Positions 16,528 to 25,052 of a DNA stretch of 64,000 nt are shown one piece after another. Under the pieces are notes generated by a model. That model worked only from the letters and a program-made list of their open reading frames with translations, searched no databases and was not told the DNA's origin. A program made the position numbers and the translations under genes. Position 1 is the first letter of the stretch; each line of letters begins with the position of its first letter. The DNA is from DATBLE01 sp963734065 (GTDB taxonomy: Bacteria; Actinomycetota; Thermoleophilia; Gaiellales; Gaiellaceae), in contig CAVTFN010000003.1 of NCBI GenBank assembly GCA_963734065.1, forward strand, positions 434,001 to 498,000, written 5' to 3'.

Positions 16528-17718
16528 TTGCCGTTGCTGAACGAGTCGTGGACGTCGCTCGTGGCTGCCGTCGTGGTCCTCGCGGCGTCGTTCGTGGGCC
16601 GCGGCGACGTGCGCCGCCTGATCAGCCTCGTCGCGCTCGCCGGGCTGCTAGTGGCGATGCTGCGGATGCCCTTGCACGTCTCGATCCCGGAAGGCGACTA
16701 CCGGAACTACGTCGACGGCCGCTCCGGCTTCCGTTCGTACATGGTCGAGCAGGTCACGTTCGAGTTTCACCTGAGCAGCCAGATCGTCCGCGGGTTCGAC
16801 GCTGCGCTCGGCTCCACCGACTCGAGCCCCGTGGCCGCGTTCCACTGGCTGTCGCGGCTGATCGCGCTCGTCTTCGTCGCCGGGCTGGTCGCGCTCGGCT
16901 TCCTCGAGCGGTGGTCGGAGCGCGTCGTCCGCTATCTCGCGCTCGCCGTCGCCGTACCGACCGCGGCGCTCTTCTACGGGTACCACGAGTTCGGCTACCT
17001 GCCGGCGGCGCTCGAAGCGACGGCGATCCCGCTCGGGCTGATCGCGCTCGAGCGGCAGCGCTGGCGGCTGCTCGCCCTGTCGACCGCGCTGCTCGGGATC
17101 GGCTCCGCGCTGCACGGCTTCGGGCTGATCGGGCTCGGCTTCATGCTGCTCGTCGCCCTCGTCTACGTGCTTCGGGACCGCGAGCTCGCGACTCGAGAGG
17201 GGCTGCTCCGGGTCGGGAATGCCGCCGTGTACGGGATCGCGGGCTGGGTGGCGTGGATCCCGATCTACCCGATCCTCCTGCACAGCGACCTCGTCGCCGG
17301 CCACGCCGACGAGGCGCCGCTTCGGCCGCTCTTCCATCCGAAGCCGTACCCGGACTACCACCGGATCGCCGACCCGGTCTTCTCGTCGCTCGGCCTGCGC
17401 GACATCGGCTACGAGCTGTGGATCACGGGCGTCGTCCTCCTCGCCCTGCTCGTGTTCGTCGCGTCCCGGCTGCGTGTGCCGGTGGCGCTCGCCGCGATCC
17501 CGGTCGTCCTGTTCATCGTGCTCTGGTGGCCGATCCAGGGGATCGGCGAGGAGGTCGACCTGATCGCGTCGGTCTTCCCGCCGCTGTTCGCGGTCGCCTG
17601 GCTCGTGGCGCCGTCGCGCCGGCTCACGGTTCTCGCCCTCGTGCTGCTCGTCGGAGGCCAGTGGGCGCTCCACCACATCCTCTCGCCGGCGTTCATCGAC
17701 GAGGGCGGCGAGATCTGA
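16528..17718 (+). CDS. Polytopic membrane protein, glycosyltransferase-C-like, unknown
   Basis: A 396-residue protein with about nine or ten hydrophobic helices, for example LVAAVVVLAASFVG, LIALVFVAGLVALGFL, YLALAVAVPTAALFYGYHEF, LIGLGFMLLVALVYVL and LTVLALVLLVGGQWAL. The first extracytoplasmic loop (SIPEGDYRNYVDGRSGF) is polar. Layout recalls GT-C type or EpsG-like membrane proteins, but I see no clear catalytic DxD/DE loop. The start is a TTG at 16528; another TTG at 16534 is possible and no good ribosome site favours either. Confidence 0.6.
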   Translation: MPLLNESWTSLVAAVVVLAASFVGRGDVRRLISLVALAGLLVAMLRMPLHVSIPEGDYRNYVDGRSGFRSYMVEQVTFEFHLSSQIVRGFDAALGSTDSSPVAAFHWLSRLIALVFVAGLVALGFLERWSERVVRYLALAVAVPTAALFYGYHEFGYLPAALEATAIPLGLIALERQRWRLLALSTALLGIGSALHGFGLIGLGFMLLVALVYVLRDRELATREGLLRVGNAAVYGIAGWVAWIPIYPILLHSDLVAGHADEAPLRPLFHPKPYPDYHRIADPVFSSLGLRDIGYELWITGVVLLALLVFVASRLRVPVALAAIPVVLFIVLWWPIQGIGEEVDLIASVFPPLFAVAWLVAPSRRLTVLALVLLVGGQWALHHILSPAFIDEGGEI

Positions 17719-17794
17719 GGCTCCCTGACAAAGGACAAATGTCACGAGCTCGGTTATGCTCCCTCCCGTTCCAGCGTGCCGAGGGGGAGGTGCG

Positions 17795-19045
17795 ATGAAG
17801 AACGAGGACGACACGGTCCTGACGCCTGCAGGTCCGCGTTCCAGGAGCCAGGTGCATGCAGTGGAGCCGGGGCGCGCGGTCCGGCGCACGCGAAAGGGCA
17901 CCTACGTGCTCGTCGCCGGAACCCGCAAGCGGAGCGGTGCAGAGCTCGCCGACGAGGAGCTGGTGCTCACTCCGGGCGGTCTCCGGCCCAGGTCGGTCGT
18001 GCATCGGATCGAGCCGGGGACGATTCTGGACGGGCGCGAAGGTCGCTATCGCCAGCTCGATCGAAGGCGGAAAGCCGTGGCGGAGTTCGGCCATGTTCCC
18101 TTCCGGCCGGCCGGTCGTCCGCTGATGCCGCGCAACGTGTTCTTCCCGGTTGCCGCGCCGGTGCCGGCATTCGGGACCGGGTGGATCACCTACGCGTCCT
18201 GGTCCAACACGACCGGCACACCCGTCTCGCGTTTCGCCACGAGCTGGGTCGTCCCGCCCGCACCATCCACACAGTCAGGACAGACGATCTTCCTGTTCAA
18301 CGGCATCCAGAACTCGACGATGATCTACCAGCCCGTGCTCCAGTGGGGGCCTTCCGGAGCCGGTGGCGGAAACAACTGGAGCGTGGCGAGCTGGTATGCG
18401 GACGGCCAGTCCGGCCAGTCGTTCTACTCCTCCCTGGTCAACGTGAATGCCGGCGATGTCCTCGTCGGCGTCATGACCCTGACCGGCCAATCGGCACAGG
18501 GCTTCAGCTACAACTGCGAGTTCCAGGGAATCGCGAACACCAGCCTGGCCGTCCAGAACATCCAGGAGCTGACCTGGTGCATCGAGACGCTGGAGGCCTA
18601 CGGAATCACGAAGTGCTCGGACTACCCGAACACGGACAAGACCGCCATGGCGGCGATCGATCTCCGCACAGGCAACACGCAGCCGACCGTCGTCTGGACC
18701 GTGACCGACTCGGTCACGGATTGCGGCCAGCACACCCTGCGCTTCGACGATGACGCGGTCGGGCACGGTGAAGTGGATCTCTGGTACCGGGGCGGCCCGT
18801 TCTGGACGGCGGGGGCGGGGACGATCGCGCCCGGCGAGACGCAGCAGTGGTGGTTCAGCTGGGGCGGTGTCGGCGACGTGGGGCCGCAGCTGATCCAGGC
18901 CGAGCCGTTGAACGCGTCGGCGAAGCTGACCACGACAGAGGTGTCCGAGACGGTGGACGGCAACGGGCACATGACCTATTTCGCGACCGTGCGGAACGAC
19001 GGGCCCAACGCCGTCGGCTTCCACTGGCGCGGCGGCGGCCGTTAG
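17795..19045 (+). CDS. Three-part protein with duplicated N-terminal repeat, beta-sandwich-like core and TIAPG C-terminal domain
   Basis: A 416-residue protein of unknown function. Residues ~5-90 hold two copies of a ~45-residue unit (VLTPAGPRSRSQVHAVEPG and VLTPGGLRPRSVVHRIEPG, each followed by Gly-x-Tyr). Residues ~120-330 look like a secreted beta-sandwich (WITYASWSNTTGTPVSRFAT, WVVPPAP, WSVASWYADGQSGQSFYSSL), faintly like G1 glutamic peptidases or lectins, but no catalytic Gln/Glu pair is assignable. The last ~80 residues (GTIAPGETQQWWFSWGGVGD, QLIQAEPL, GHMTYFATVRN) are repeated as a separate gene just downstream. No signal peptide is evident. GGGGGAGG precedes the ATG. Confidence 0.7.
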   Translation: MKNEDDTVLTPAGPRSRSQVHAVEPGRAVRRTRKGTYVLVAGTRKRSGAELADEELVLTPGGLRPRSVVHRIEPGTILDGREGRYRQLDRRRKAVAEFGHVPFRPAGRPLMPRNVFFPVAAPVPAFGTGWITYASWSNTTGTPVSRFATSWVVPPAPSTQSGQTIFLFNGIQNSTMIYQPVLQWGPSGAGGGNNWSVASWYADGQSGQSFYSSLVNVNAGDVLVGVMTLTGQSAQGFSYNCEFQGIANTSLAVQNIQELTWCIETLEAYGITKCSDYPNTDKTAMAAIDLRTGNTQPTVVWTVTDSVTDCGQHTLRFDDDAVGHGEVDLWYRGGPFWTAGAGTIAPGETQQWWFSWGGVGDVGPQLIQAEPLNASAKLTTTEVSETVDGNGHMTYFATVRNDGPNAVGFHWRGGGR

Positions 19046-19056
19046 GAGGGACGAGC

Positions 19057-19305
19057 ATGGCTTGGACAGCAGGTCTCGGGACGATCGCTCCCGGACAGAC
19101 ACAGGAATGGTGGTTCTCGTGGGGCGGAAACGGCGACGTCGGCCCGCAGCTCATCCAGGCCGAGCCGCTCGGCGCGTCGGGCGAGCTCGCCACCACGCAG
19201 ATATCCGAGAGCCTCGACGCAAACGGCCACCTGACCTACTTCGCAACGGTCCGCAACAACGGGCCGAGCACCGTCAACTTCCAGTGGCGCGGCGGCGGAT
19301 TCTAA
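19057..19305 (+). CDS. Stand-alone copy of the TIAPG/WWFSWGG domain
   Basis: An 82-residue protein nearly identical in layout to the C-terminal domain of the preceding gene: GLGTIAPGQTQEWWFSWGGN, GPQLIQAEPLGASGELATTQ, and LTYFATVRNNGPSTVNFQWR against the neighbour's equivalent segments. It is probably a small beta-sandwich. It lies 11 bases after the previous stop, with GGAGGGACGAGC before the ATG. The near-identical leader precedes the next gene, suggesting the cassette grew by tandem duplication. Confidence 0.8.
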   Translation: MAWTAGLGTIAPGQTQEWWFSWGGNGDVGPQLIQAEPLGASGELATTQISESLDANGHLTYFATVRNNGPSTVNFQWRGGGF

Positions 19306-19316
19306 GGAGGACGAGC

Positions 19317-19577
19317 ATGGCGATGGTGAAGGTCTTGCTGAACGAGAAAGGCAAAGTGGCGGGAACGGCCCGGCTGGACGTCGCGCCGAGCGGAACCGGG
19401 GCGCCGCAGAGCGCGACGCTGATCGCACGCGCCGGCGAACGCGCCGTCGAGGTGGAGGTCGACGAGCAGACGATCTCGGCCGATCCCGAGGAGCTGCACG
19501 GCGTCGTGAGCAAGCTCGCGAAGCCGCCGAGGCAGCGCACCACCACCAGGAAGAGGACCCCGCCGAAGCGGAGCTAG
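19317..19577 (+). CDS. Small basic-tailed protein in the TIAPG cassette
   Basis: An 86-residue protein: a predicted beta-rich body (MVKVLLNEKGKVAGTARLDV, ATLIARAGERAVEVEVDEQT) and a strongly basic C-terminus (KPPRQRTTTRKRTPPKRS). It starts 11 bases after the previous stop with a ribosome site (GGAGGACGAGC) matching the one before 19057. No family recognised; co-transcription with the two TIAPG genes is nearly certain from spacing. Confidence 0.7.
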   Translation: MAMVKVLLNEKGKVAGTARLDVAPSGTGAPQSATLIARAGERAVEVEVDEQTISADPEELHGVVSKLAKPPRQRTTTRKRTPPKRS

Positions 19578-19601
19578 TAGCTGCGCCTCCAAGTGTGGGA
19601 T

Positions 19602-19907
19602 TCACTTGCCGGACTGGAGCTCCCAGGCGCCGATGACGGCATCTTCGATGATTTCTGCATTGCCGTTTTCGAGGTCGGCGACGACCATCATGTGCTTGGC
19701 GAAGCGTCTTGGCACCGAGAACGTGTCCGGGAACGAGTGAAGCAGGAAGTCTCGGACGTCGAACGATGCACGAATGACGATGCGGCTGTCATCGAGCTGC
19801 CGGGCGACCAGGCGTCCTCGGTATCGCCACTCGAGCAGGCCGTCGCGGCGGCGCTCGGCGACACCCTCGAGCTCAGCCGCGAGGCGGCTGACTTCGGCGG
19901 GCGTCAC
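19602..19907 (-). CDS. MmcQ/YjbR-family protein
   Basis: About 101 residues from a GTG at 19905-19907. VTPAEVSRLAAELEGVAER, LLEWRYRGRLVARQLDD, RIVIRASFDVRDFLLHSFPD and HMMVVADLENGNAEIIED follow the YjbR/CyaY-like double-wing DNA-binding fold layout. Function of the family is unsettled. The reading frame stays open upstream, so an earlier start is possible. Convergent with 19317. Confidence 0.7.
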   Translation of the reverse strand: MTPAEVSRLAAELEGVAERRRDGLLEWRYRGRLVARQLDDSRIVIRASFDVRDFLLHSFPDTFSVPRRFAKHMMVVADLENGNAEIIEDAVIGAWELQSGK

Positions 19908-20177
19908 GCGGCCATTCTCGGCAAGACCTGACCTCGATACTTCTGCGCCATCCGTCGGCCCGTCATTTGCTCGATGGTAGAACGAGACGCGCGCCGGGAA
20001 TGCCGTCGCACATTCGCGGTCGCGACCGGCATGGCGGCGGATCGGGACGGCGGTCGGCCAGCCTCGGTCGGCGGTTTCGGAACGACGCCGAATGGAGAAG
20101 TCGTGCTTGGTGCAGGCGCGTGCGGTAGGTCGTCGCCGGGGCCGGCTGCGGCCGGTTCGAAAGGACGGTGCGGCAGA

Positions 20178-21416
20178 GTGAGCACGACGAGCGGAACCGC
20201 TGTGCAGGGCCAGGTCGAGGAAGGCTGGGGGAAGGTCGCCGATGTCTTCCTGGAGAACTTCGAAGGAAACCCCGGCGAGGTCGGCGCGGCGTGCTGCGTC
20301 TACGTAGGTGGTCGGCCCGTTGTCGACCTGTGGGGCGGGCTCGCCGACCGCGAGGCGAGCCGTCCCTGGGACGAAGACACCATCGCGCTGGTCGCCTCGA
20401 CGACGAAAGGCGCCACCGCGATTTGCGCCCACCTACTGGCGGAGCGCGGCGAGCTCGATCTCGACGCGCCGGTGGTCGAGTACTGGCCCGAATTCGGTGC
20501 CAACGGCAAGGAGCAGATCCCGGTGCACTGGCTGCTCTCACACCAGGTCGGACTGCCGGGCATCGACACACCGCTGACCTTCGAGGACGCCTGTGCCTGG
20601 CACCCGGTCATCCGCGCACTCGAGGCGCAGAAACCGCTGTGGCAGCCGGGCACCGAGCACCTGTACCACGCACACACCTTCGGGTTCCTCGTCGGGGAGG
20701 TCGTTCGGCGGATAACCGGCAAGTCGCTCGGCCGCTTCTTCGCCGACGAGGTCGCTGCCCCGCTCGGGCTGAGCGCGTGGATCGGGCTGCCCGAGGAGCA
20801 AGAGGGACGCGTGGCCCGGATCGCCTACGCCCCGTTCAGCGTCGAGGAGCTGACCGCCGGGCTGATCGAAGCCACCGGCCTCGATGCGGACACGGTCACC
20901 GCCTGGGTCGGCACGATGTTCGACCCGGACTCGGCAGCCGCCCGCGCGGCCGCGCTCGGCGGAGCCTTCGCTCGCGCCGACGATTACTTCAACGGCCGTG
21001 CCTACCGTGCGGCGGAGTTCCCTGCTGCCAACATGCACTCGGACGCTCGATCGGTGGCACGGATGTATGCGGCCACGGTGAGCGAGGTGGACGGCGTGCG
21101 GCTGCTGGATCCGGCGACGGTCGCGGCGATGACAGTCGTCCAGACCGACAAGACGAGGATGCACGGGTTGCCGCCTGGACTGGACGTTCCGCCCGATCGC
21201 TCGTTCTACATGTCGCTCGGGTTCTGGCGGGCCTGCCCGCCGATGCCCTGGGTCGGGCCGGCGTCGTTCGGCCACCCCGGCTCAGGAGGATCGGTCGGCT
21301 TCGCCGACCCCGATGCCGGTGTCGGCTTCGCCTACATCCCGAACCTGTGGTCGTGGAACATCGCCGAACCGAGGGCGAAGAACCTGGCCGCGGCGGTCGA
21401 GGCCTGCCTCGAGTGA
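20178..21416 (+). CDS. Serine beta-lactamase-fold hydrolase (esterase EstB/class C-like)
   Basis: A 412-residue hydrolase of the beta-lactamase family (COG1680), more likely an esterase or peptidase than an antibiotic resistance enzyme. The catalytic SxxK is in LVASTTKGATAICAHLLAE, the second motif Tyr is in EHLYHAHTFGFLVGEVVRRI, and PASFGHPGSGGSVGFADPDA stands where the KTG-like motif lies. It lacks a signal peptide, suggesting a cytoplasmic location. A GTG at 20178 is preferred because homologous sequence begins there; an open frame with an ATG at 19974 continues upstream. Confidence 0.9.
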   Translation: MSTTSGTAVQGQVEEGWGKVADVFLENFEGNPGEVGAACCVYVGGRPVVDLWGGLADREASRPWDEDTIALVASTTKGATAICAHLLAERGELDLDAPVVEYWPEFGANGKEQIPVHWLLSHQVGLPGIDTPLTFEDACAWHPVIRALEAQKPLWQPGTEHLYHAHTFGFLVGEVVRRITGKSLGRFFADEVAAPLGLSAWIGLPEEQEGRVARIAYAPFSVEELTAGLIEATGLDADTVTAWVGTMFDPDSAAARAAALGGAFARADDYFNGRAYRAAEFPAANMHSDARSVARMYAATVSEVDGVRLLDPATVAAMTVVQTDKTRMHGLPPGLDVPPDRSFYMSLGFWRACPPMPWVGPASFGHPGSGGSVGFADPDAGVGFAYIPNLWSWNIAEPRAKNLAAAVEACLE

Positions 21417-21433
21417 CCAGCGTCTCTTAAGCC

Positions 21434-21919
21434 CTACTTGATCGGCGTGCCTCTTGCGGAGAGCACGTACCAGACCTGCAAGTACCTTTGGCCCTCGGCG
21501 TCGCCCGGTTTCTTGTCCCCGGACCCGTAGCCCTGGCCGCCCGCGAAGTAGTAGAGCCTGTGGTGGTTGTAGACGACCTGTCGCTTACCTCCCGGCCAGG
21601 TCGCCGTTGCGACGAGCGCACGGTTGATCCCCTTGCCGGCCTGGGGCGCGCCCACGGTCGTGTACGCCGGCCAAAGCTTCGTGCATGCGGATCCGAGCGC
21701 GACACAGCCACTGGGAGCGCCGCTCGGATCGCAGGTGCACATGTAGAGCGTCCGGCCGCGACCGTCGACGACGATGGTCTTCTTCAGGGTCTTGTTGAAG
21801 GCCGTCTTCAGGACGGCTGCAGACCCTTGTGCAGTCGAATCACCCTGGGCAGTCGCGGTCGCGAGCAGGCTCGACACCACGACAACGACCAGCCCGATCC
21901 CCAAAGGCGCCTTTCTCAT
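21434..21919 (-). CDS. Secreted COG4315-type lipoprotein-repeat protein
   Basis: A 161-residue exported protein with signal peptide (LGIGLVVVVVSSLLATATAQ). The mature part has the two copies typical of this family: KTIVVDGRGRTLYMCTCDPS with CTKLWPAYTT, and ATWPGGKRQVVYNHHRLYYF with DAEGQRYLQVWYVLS. Family members are surface proteins of unknown function, often in copper or redox contexts. Three Cys near CTCDPSG may form a metal or disulfide site. It diverges from the LuxR gene at 22014. Confidence 0.87.
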   Translation of the reverse strand: MRKAPLGIGLVVVVVSSLLATATAQGDSTAQGSAAVLKTAFNKTLKKTIVVDGRGRTLYMCTCDPSGAPSGCVALGSACTKLWPAYTTVGAPQAGKGINRALVATATWPGGKRQVVYNHHRLYYFAGGQGYGSGDKKPGDAEGQRYLQVWYVLSARGTPIK

Positions 21920-22013
21920 CCTTGCCTCCTTGCCTCGTCCGTTTCACGCCGCCAAGCATGTGTGTGGCCCGGCTCTCCGTCTATGGGTCGATCGGCGTAT
22001 CTTTCGAGGCGCC

Positions 22014-22820
22014 GTGGCAGCACCCACTCAGCGTCGCGGGGCGTTCGTGGACTTCGTCCTGCTCGCGGCCGCCGAGGAAGGGCCGAGGCCGTTCCCTGAG
22101 CCAGTCGTCGCGGCGCTGCGCCGTGTCGTCGCCTGCGAGACAGTGGCTTATCGCGAGTGGGGAGAACACGGCATCCGCGATCGCTCATTCGCGCCGGAGA
22201 GTCTCGACGAGCGCCGGGCGATCTGGGACGAGTATCCGCGCCTCCGCTGCGAGGATCCGCATCCGTCCGAGGTGACCAGCGGGGCGGCGTCGACAGTGGC
22301 ATCGGCGCGGCGGCGGACGGGAGAGCCGCTCGTGCTCAGCGAGGCGGTCTCCAGGCGATGGTTTCGCTCCGCCGGGCTCTACTTCGAGCTGATGCGGCCG
22401 TTCGGCATCCGCGACGTGCTGAAGCTCTTCCTTCCCGGGTACGGCGGCGGAGGAGTCGAGTCGGCTCTTGTCTTCGACACGAGCGCCCGTGGGTTCACAG
22501 ACGGCGACCGCACGACCCTGACGCTTCTAGCACCCGTGCTCGCGCAACTCCAGCGGAACGCGTACCTGCGCGGCAAGCTGGAGGAGTCGGGCCGGCGGCT
22601 GCGCCGGCTGACCCCCAGGGAGCTGACCGTCCTGGCGCATGCAGCGGCCGGCGAGACGACGGCGGAGATGGCGAGGGCGCTCTTCATCGGCCCTTCGACG
22701 GTGCGCAAGCACCTCGAGCATGTCTACGAGAAGCTCGAGGTGCCGAATCGGGCGGCCGCGACTGCCGTCTACCGTTCAGACTGGCTCGGCCGACCCAGCA
22801 GGGAGAACCACCAGACCTAA
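22014..22820 (+). CDS. LuxR-family transcriptional regulator with GAF-like N-terminus
   Basis: About 268 residues from a GTG at 22014; an in-frame GTG at 22047 is an alternative. The N-terminal ~190 residues (VDFVLLAAAEEGPRPFPEPV through TTLTLLAPVLAQLQRNAYLR) look like the sensory domain found in many actinobacterial LuxR proteins. The C-terminal helix-turn-helix is LTPRELTVLAHAAAGETTAE, MARALFIGPSTVRKHLEHVY, EKLEVPNRAAATA, with the family's conserved Glu, Thr and Val positions. Its target may be the divergent COG4315 gene, an inference from position only. Confidence 0.9.
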   Translation: MAAPTQRRGAFVDFVLLAAAEEGPRPFPEPVVAALRRVVACETVAYREWGEHGIRDRSFAPESLDERRAIWDEYPRLRCEDPHPSEVTSGAASTVASARRRTGEPLVLSEAVSRRWFRSAGLYFELMRPFGIRDVLKLFLPGYGGGGVESALVFDTSARGFTDGDRTTLTLLAPVLAQLQRNAYLRGKLEESGRRLRRLTPRELTVLAHAAAGETTAEMARALFIGPSTVRKHLEHVYEKLEVPNRAAATAVYRSDWLGRPSRENHQT

Positions 22821-22920
22821 GAGGCGGAGCTCTGCCGAGGTGATGAGCAACTCGCAGCTCGAGCGACGATGCTTGCAAGGCGATGACTCTTGAGGCCTGA
22901 GTATTGGATTCGTCGCGGAA

Positions 22921-24510
22921 GTGGGAGTAGGCTCAGGTCGGTCTGCCGGGCAAGACGGAGTCGCCGGCAGCGCCGCTAAGCCAACTGGGGGGCTTGCTTT
23001 GGCAGCTGACGATATACCGCTTCGTCGCCGAGTGGCCCGATTGACTCTTTTCAGTGTTGGTCTGATCGCGTTGGCCGTCGGCATCTTGGTGCTGGCCGCG
23101 TGGCTTGCCCACCGAGTAGCGCCGAAGGAGATCGTCGGTCAGCTTCCATTGGGTCCCGAGGACATCCCTGCCGTGTCGTTGCTCGTGGCGGCTGGAGCTG
23201 CCGCAGCCGCCTTCTTCGTTGGTCTGGCGGCGCTGCACGCAGCCGCTGCGATGCGCGTACTGGCCCGGGACCGACGGATCCCGCCACCGCTCTCGCCGGA
23301 GATGCGCCGGGTTCGAGGTGCGGTTCTCGCGCCTCTGGGATCTTCGGTCCATCGGCTGGCGGATGATCCTGAGCTTCCGCCGAGCAAGTTGCCGGAGGCC
23401 GCTGCAGACGAGACGCCCCTGCGCCTGACGGCGCTGGTTCCAGCACATGACGAAGCCCTCACGATTGCCGCGACCCTGAAATCGTTATGGGGCCAGAGCA
23501 GGCCCCCGGACAGGATCGTGGTCATCGCCGACAACTGCACCGACGACACCGCCGAGATTGCGCGACACCGGGGTGCGGAAGTCTTCACCACCGTCAACAA
23601 CACGCACAAGAAGGCCGGTGCGCTCAACCAGGCGCTGTCAGGGATGTTCGATCACATCGACGCGCGCGATGTGGTGCTGGTGATGGACGCCGACTCCGTG
23701 ATCGTTCCCGAGTTTCTCCAGACGGCTATGGCGCGGCTCGGAGCGGACTCCGATCTCATCGCTGTCGGCGGCGTCTTCTACGGCGAGGAGGGCGCCGGTC
23801 TCGTTGGCCAGTTGCAGCGCAACGAGTACACCCGCTACCAGCGATACATCTCGCGGCGTCTCGGCAAGGTCTTCGTGCTCACCGGCACCGCCTCGCTGTT
23901 CCGCACCTACGCGCTGAAGGCGGTCGCCGACTCTCGCGGCGAGCTGCTTCCAGGAGACCCGGGCGACGTGTACGACACGTTGGCGATGACCGAGGACAAC
24001 GAGATGACTCTTTCTTTGAAGACGCTCGGCGCGAAGATGGTCTCGCCGATGCAGTGTCACGTCATCACCGAACTGATGCCGAGCTGGAGAGCACTGTGGC
24101 GGCAGCGGATGCGTTGGCAGCGAGGCGCGCTGGAGAACATCGGTGCCTACGGGCTGACCCGAGCAACGCTCAGGTACTGGCTGCAGCAAATCGGCATCGG
24201 CTACGGGACGATCGCGCTCAACGCCTACCTGCTCCTCCTGCTGATCACGCTGCTGGCGGCCGACCACGTCCAGTTCCTCTGGTTCTGGGTCGGCATCGGT
24301 TGCATCTTCATCGTCGAGCGCGTGGTCACGGTCTGGCCCGCAGGATGGCGTGCGCGGCTGCTCGCCCTCCCGCTGGTCATCGAGATCGCCTACGACCTCG
24401 TCCTCCAGGCCGTCTATGTCAAGTCGATCTTCGACATCGCCAGCGGACGGGAAGCCGGCTGGAACTACGTCCCCCGAGAAATGACATCCCGCGAAGCAGT
24501 CACCCAGTGA
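22921..24510 (+). CDS. Family 2 membrane glycosyltransferase (BcsA/hyaluronan synthase-like)
   Basis: A 529-residue processive-type glycosyltransferase at the inner membrane. Two N-terminal helices (VGLIALAVGILVLAAWLAH; VSLLVAAGAAAAAFFVGL) precede a GT-A domain with RLTALVPAHDEALTIAATL, ADNCTDDT, VVLVMDADS (DxD), AMTEDNEMTLSLKTLG and WRQRMRWQRGA (Q-x-x-R-W). About four C-terminal helices follow. Motif order matches polysaccharide synthases, but the sugar is unknown and no exopolysaccharide operon surrounds it. The GTG at 22921 lacks a good ribosome site; a downstream TTG or GTG may be used. Confidence 0.9.
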   Translation: MGVGSGRSAGQDGVAGSAAKPTGGLALAADDIPLRRRVARLTLFSVGLIALAVGILVLAAWLAHRVAPKEIVGQLPLGPEDIPAVSLLVAAGAAAAAFFVGLAALHAAAAMRVLARDRRIPPPLSPEMRRVRGAVLAPLGSSVHRLADDPELPPSKLPEAAADETPLRLTALVPAHDEALTIAATLKSLWGQSRPPDRIVVIADNCTDDTAEIARHRGAEVFTTVNNTHKKAGALNQALSGMFDHIDARDVVLVMDADSVIVPEFLQTAMARLGADSDLIAVGGVFYGEEGAGLVGQLQRNEYTRYQRYISRRLGKVFVLTGTASLFRTYALKAVADSRGELLPGDPGDVYDTLAMTEDNEMTLSLKTLGAKMVSPMQCHVITELMPSWRALWRQRMRWQRGALENIGAYGLTRATLRYWLQQIGIGYGTIALNAYLLLLLITLLAADHVQFLWFWVGIGCIFIVERVVTVWPAGWRARLLALPLVIEIAYDLVLQAVYVKSIFDIASGREAGWNYVPREMTSREAVTQ

Positions 24511-24650
24511 TCACGCTCGCGGGCATCCTCCTGCCCAGCTCAGTCCTGCACTCCGGCTGGTTCCAGGCACTCGCTGCGTTCGTCGCGGTCAACACGCTCA
24601 TCTACGCGGCCCTGAGCCTGACCAAGCTCATCCCCCGCAAACGCGCCTAG
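24507..24650 (+). CDS. 47-residue membrane peptide coupled to the glycosyltransferase
   Basis: The GTG overlaps the glycosyltransferase stop (GTGA). The product, beginning VITLAGILLPSSVLHSGWFQ, has one clear helix (FQALAAFVAVNTLIYAALSL) and a basic end (PRKRA). It is probably a small accessory subunit of the synthase, like other short membrane partners of GT2 enzymes; that is inference from coupling. Confidence 0.65.
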   Translation: MITLAGILLPSSVLHSGWFQALAAFVAVNTLIYAALSLTKLIPRKRA

Positions 24651-24794
24651 TCTCGCCCCACCCCTGGTATCACCTCCGGCTTCGGCCGTCAGGGAGGTGT
24701 TGGAAGCAAACGCCAATGTGGTGCCGTTCCCCCACCGAATGGGCAAGAAACGACGAGATCGGCGACCTCGCGGCCGTGGAAGGTCAGCGCCCAA

Positions 24795-24826
24795 GAACGA
24801 GAAAGCCCCGCATTAGCAGGGCCTTC
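24795..24826 (-). terminator. Rho-independent terminator of tRNA-Ala
   Basis: Read on the reverse strand just after the tRNA: stem AGGCCCTGC, loop TAAT, stem GCGGGGCT, then TTCTCGTTCTT. One G-U pair in an otherwise GC stem followed by a U-rich run. Confidence 0.72.
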
Positions 24827-24829
24827 TGA

Positions 24830-24905
24830 TGGTGGAGCGTGCCGGGATCGAACCGGCGACCTCCGGCTTGCAAAGCCGGCGCTCTCCCAGCTGAGCTAAC
24901 GCCCC
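24830..24905 (-). tRNA. tRNA-Ala(UGC)
   Basis: A 76-base cloverleaf including an encoded CCA. Acceptor GGGGCGT pairs with ACGCTCC (one G-U), D-arm GCTC/GAGC, anticodon stem CCGGC/GCCGG with loop TTTGCAA giving anticodon TGC, T-arm GCCGG-TTCGATC-CCGGC, discriminator A. All expected constant bases are present. Confidence 0.97.
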
Positions 24906-24999
24906 TGGCACGCCAAAGTGTAGACGCGCCTTCGGGTCGCGGGCCTAACGCCGCCGCGCCCGACACGGCGGGCGCGGCTCACTGCGGCCCTCACGGAAC

Positions 25000-25052
25000 A
25001 CCGAACGAAGTCGTCATGGTGCCGCCGCAGGCGGCGCCGGACTTCGTTCGGT
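25000..25052. terminator. Long hairpin, probable terminator after the 25052 gene
   Basis: Perfect 13-base inverted arms ACCGAACGAAGTC (25000-25012) and GACTTCGTTCGGT (25040-25052), with an inner GCCGCC/GGCGGC stem in the loop. The right arm ends on the stop codon of the small reverse-strand gene. No U-run follows, so it may act as a 3' RNA stabiliser or Rho-dependent stop. Confidence 0.6.

Noticed and set aside
20178..21416. Beta-lactamase as an antibiotic resistance gene
   Set aside because: It lacks a signal peptide and the class A/C third motif is unclear; the sequence fits EstB-like esterases better.
24650..24795. CACCTCC/GGGAGGTG pairing after the glycosyltransferase as a terminator
   Set aside because: Only seven pairs with a long loop and no U-run; too weak to list.
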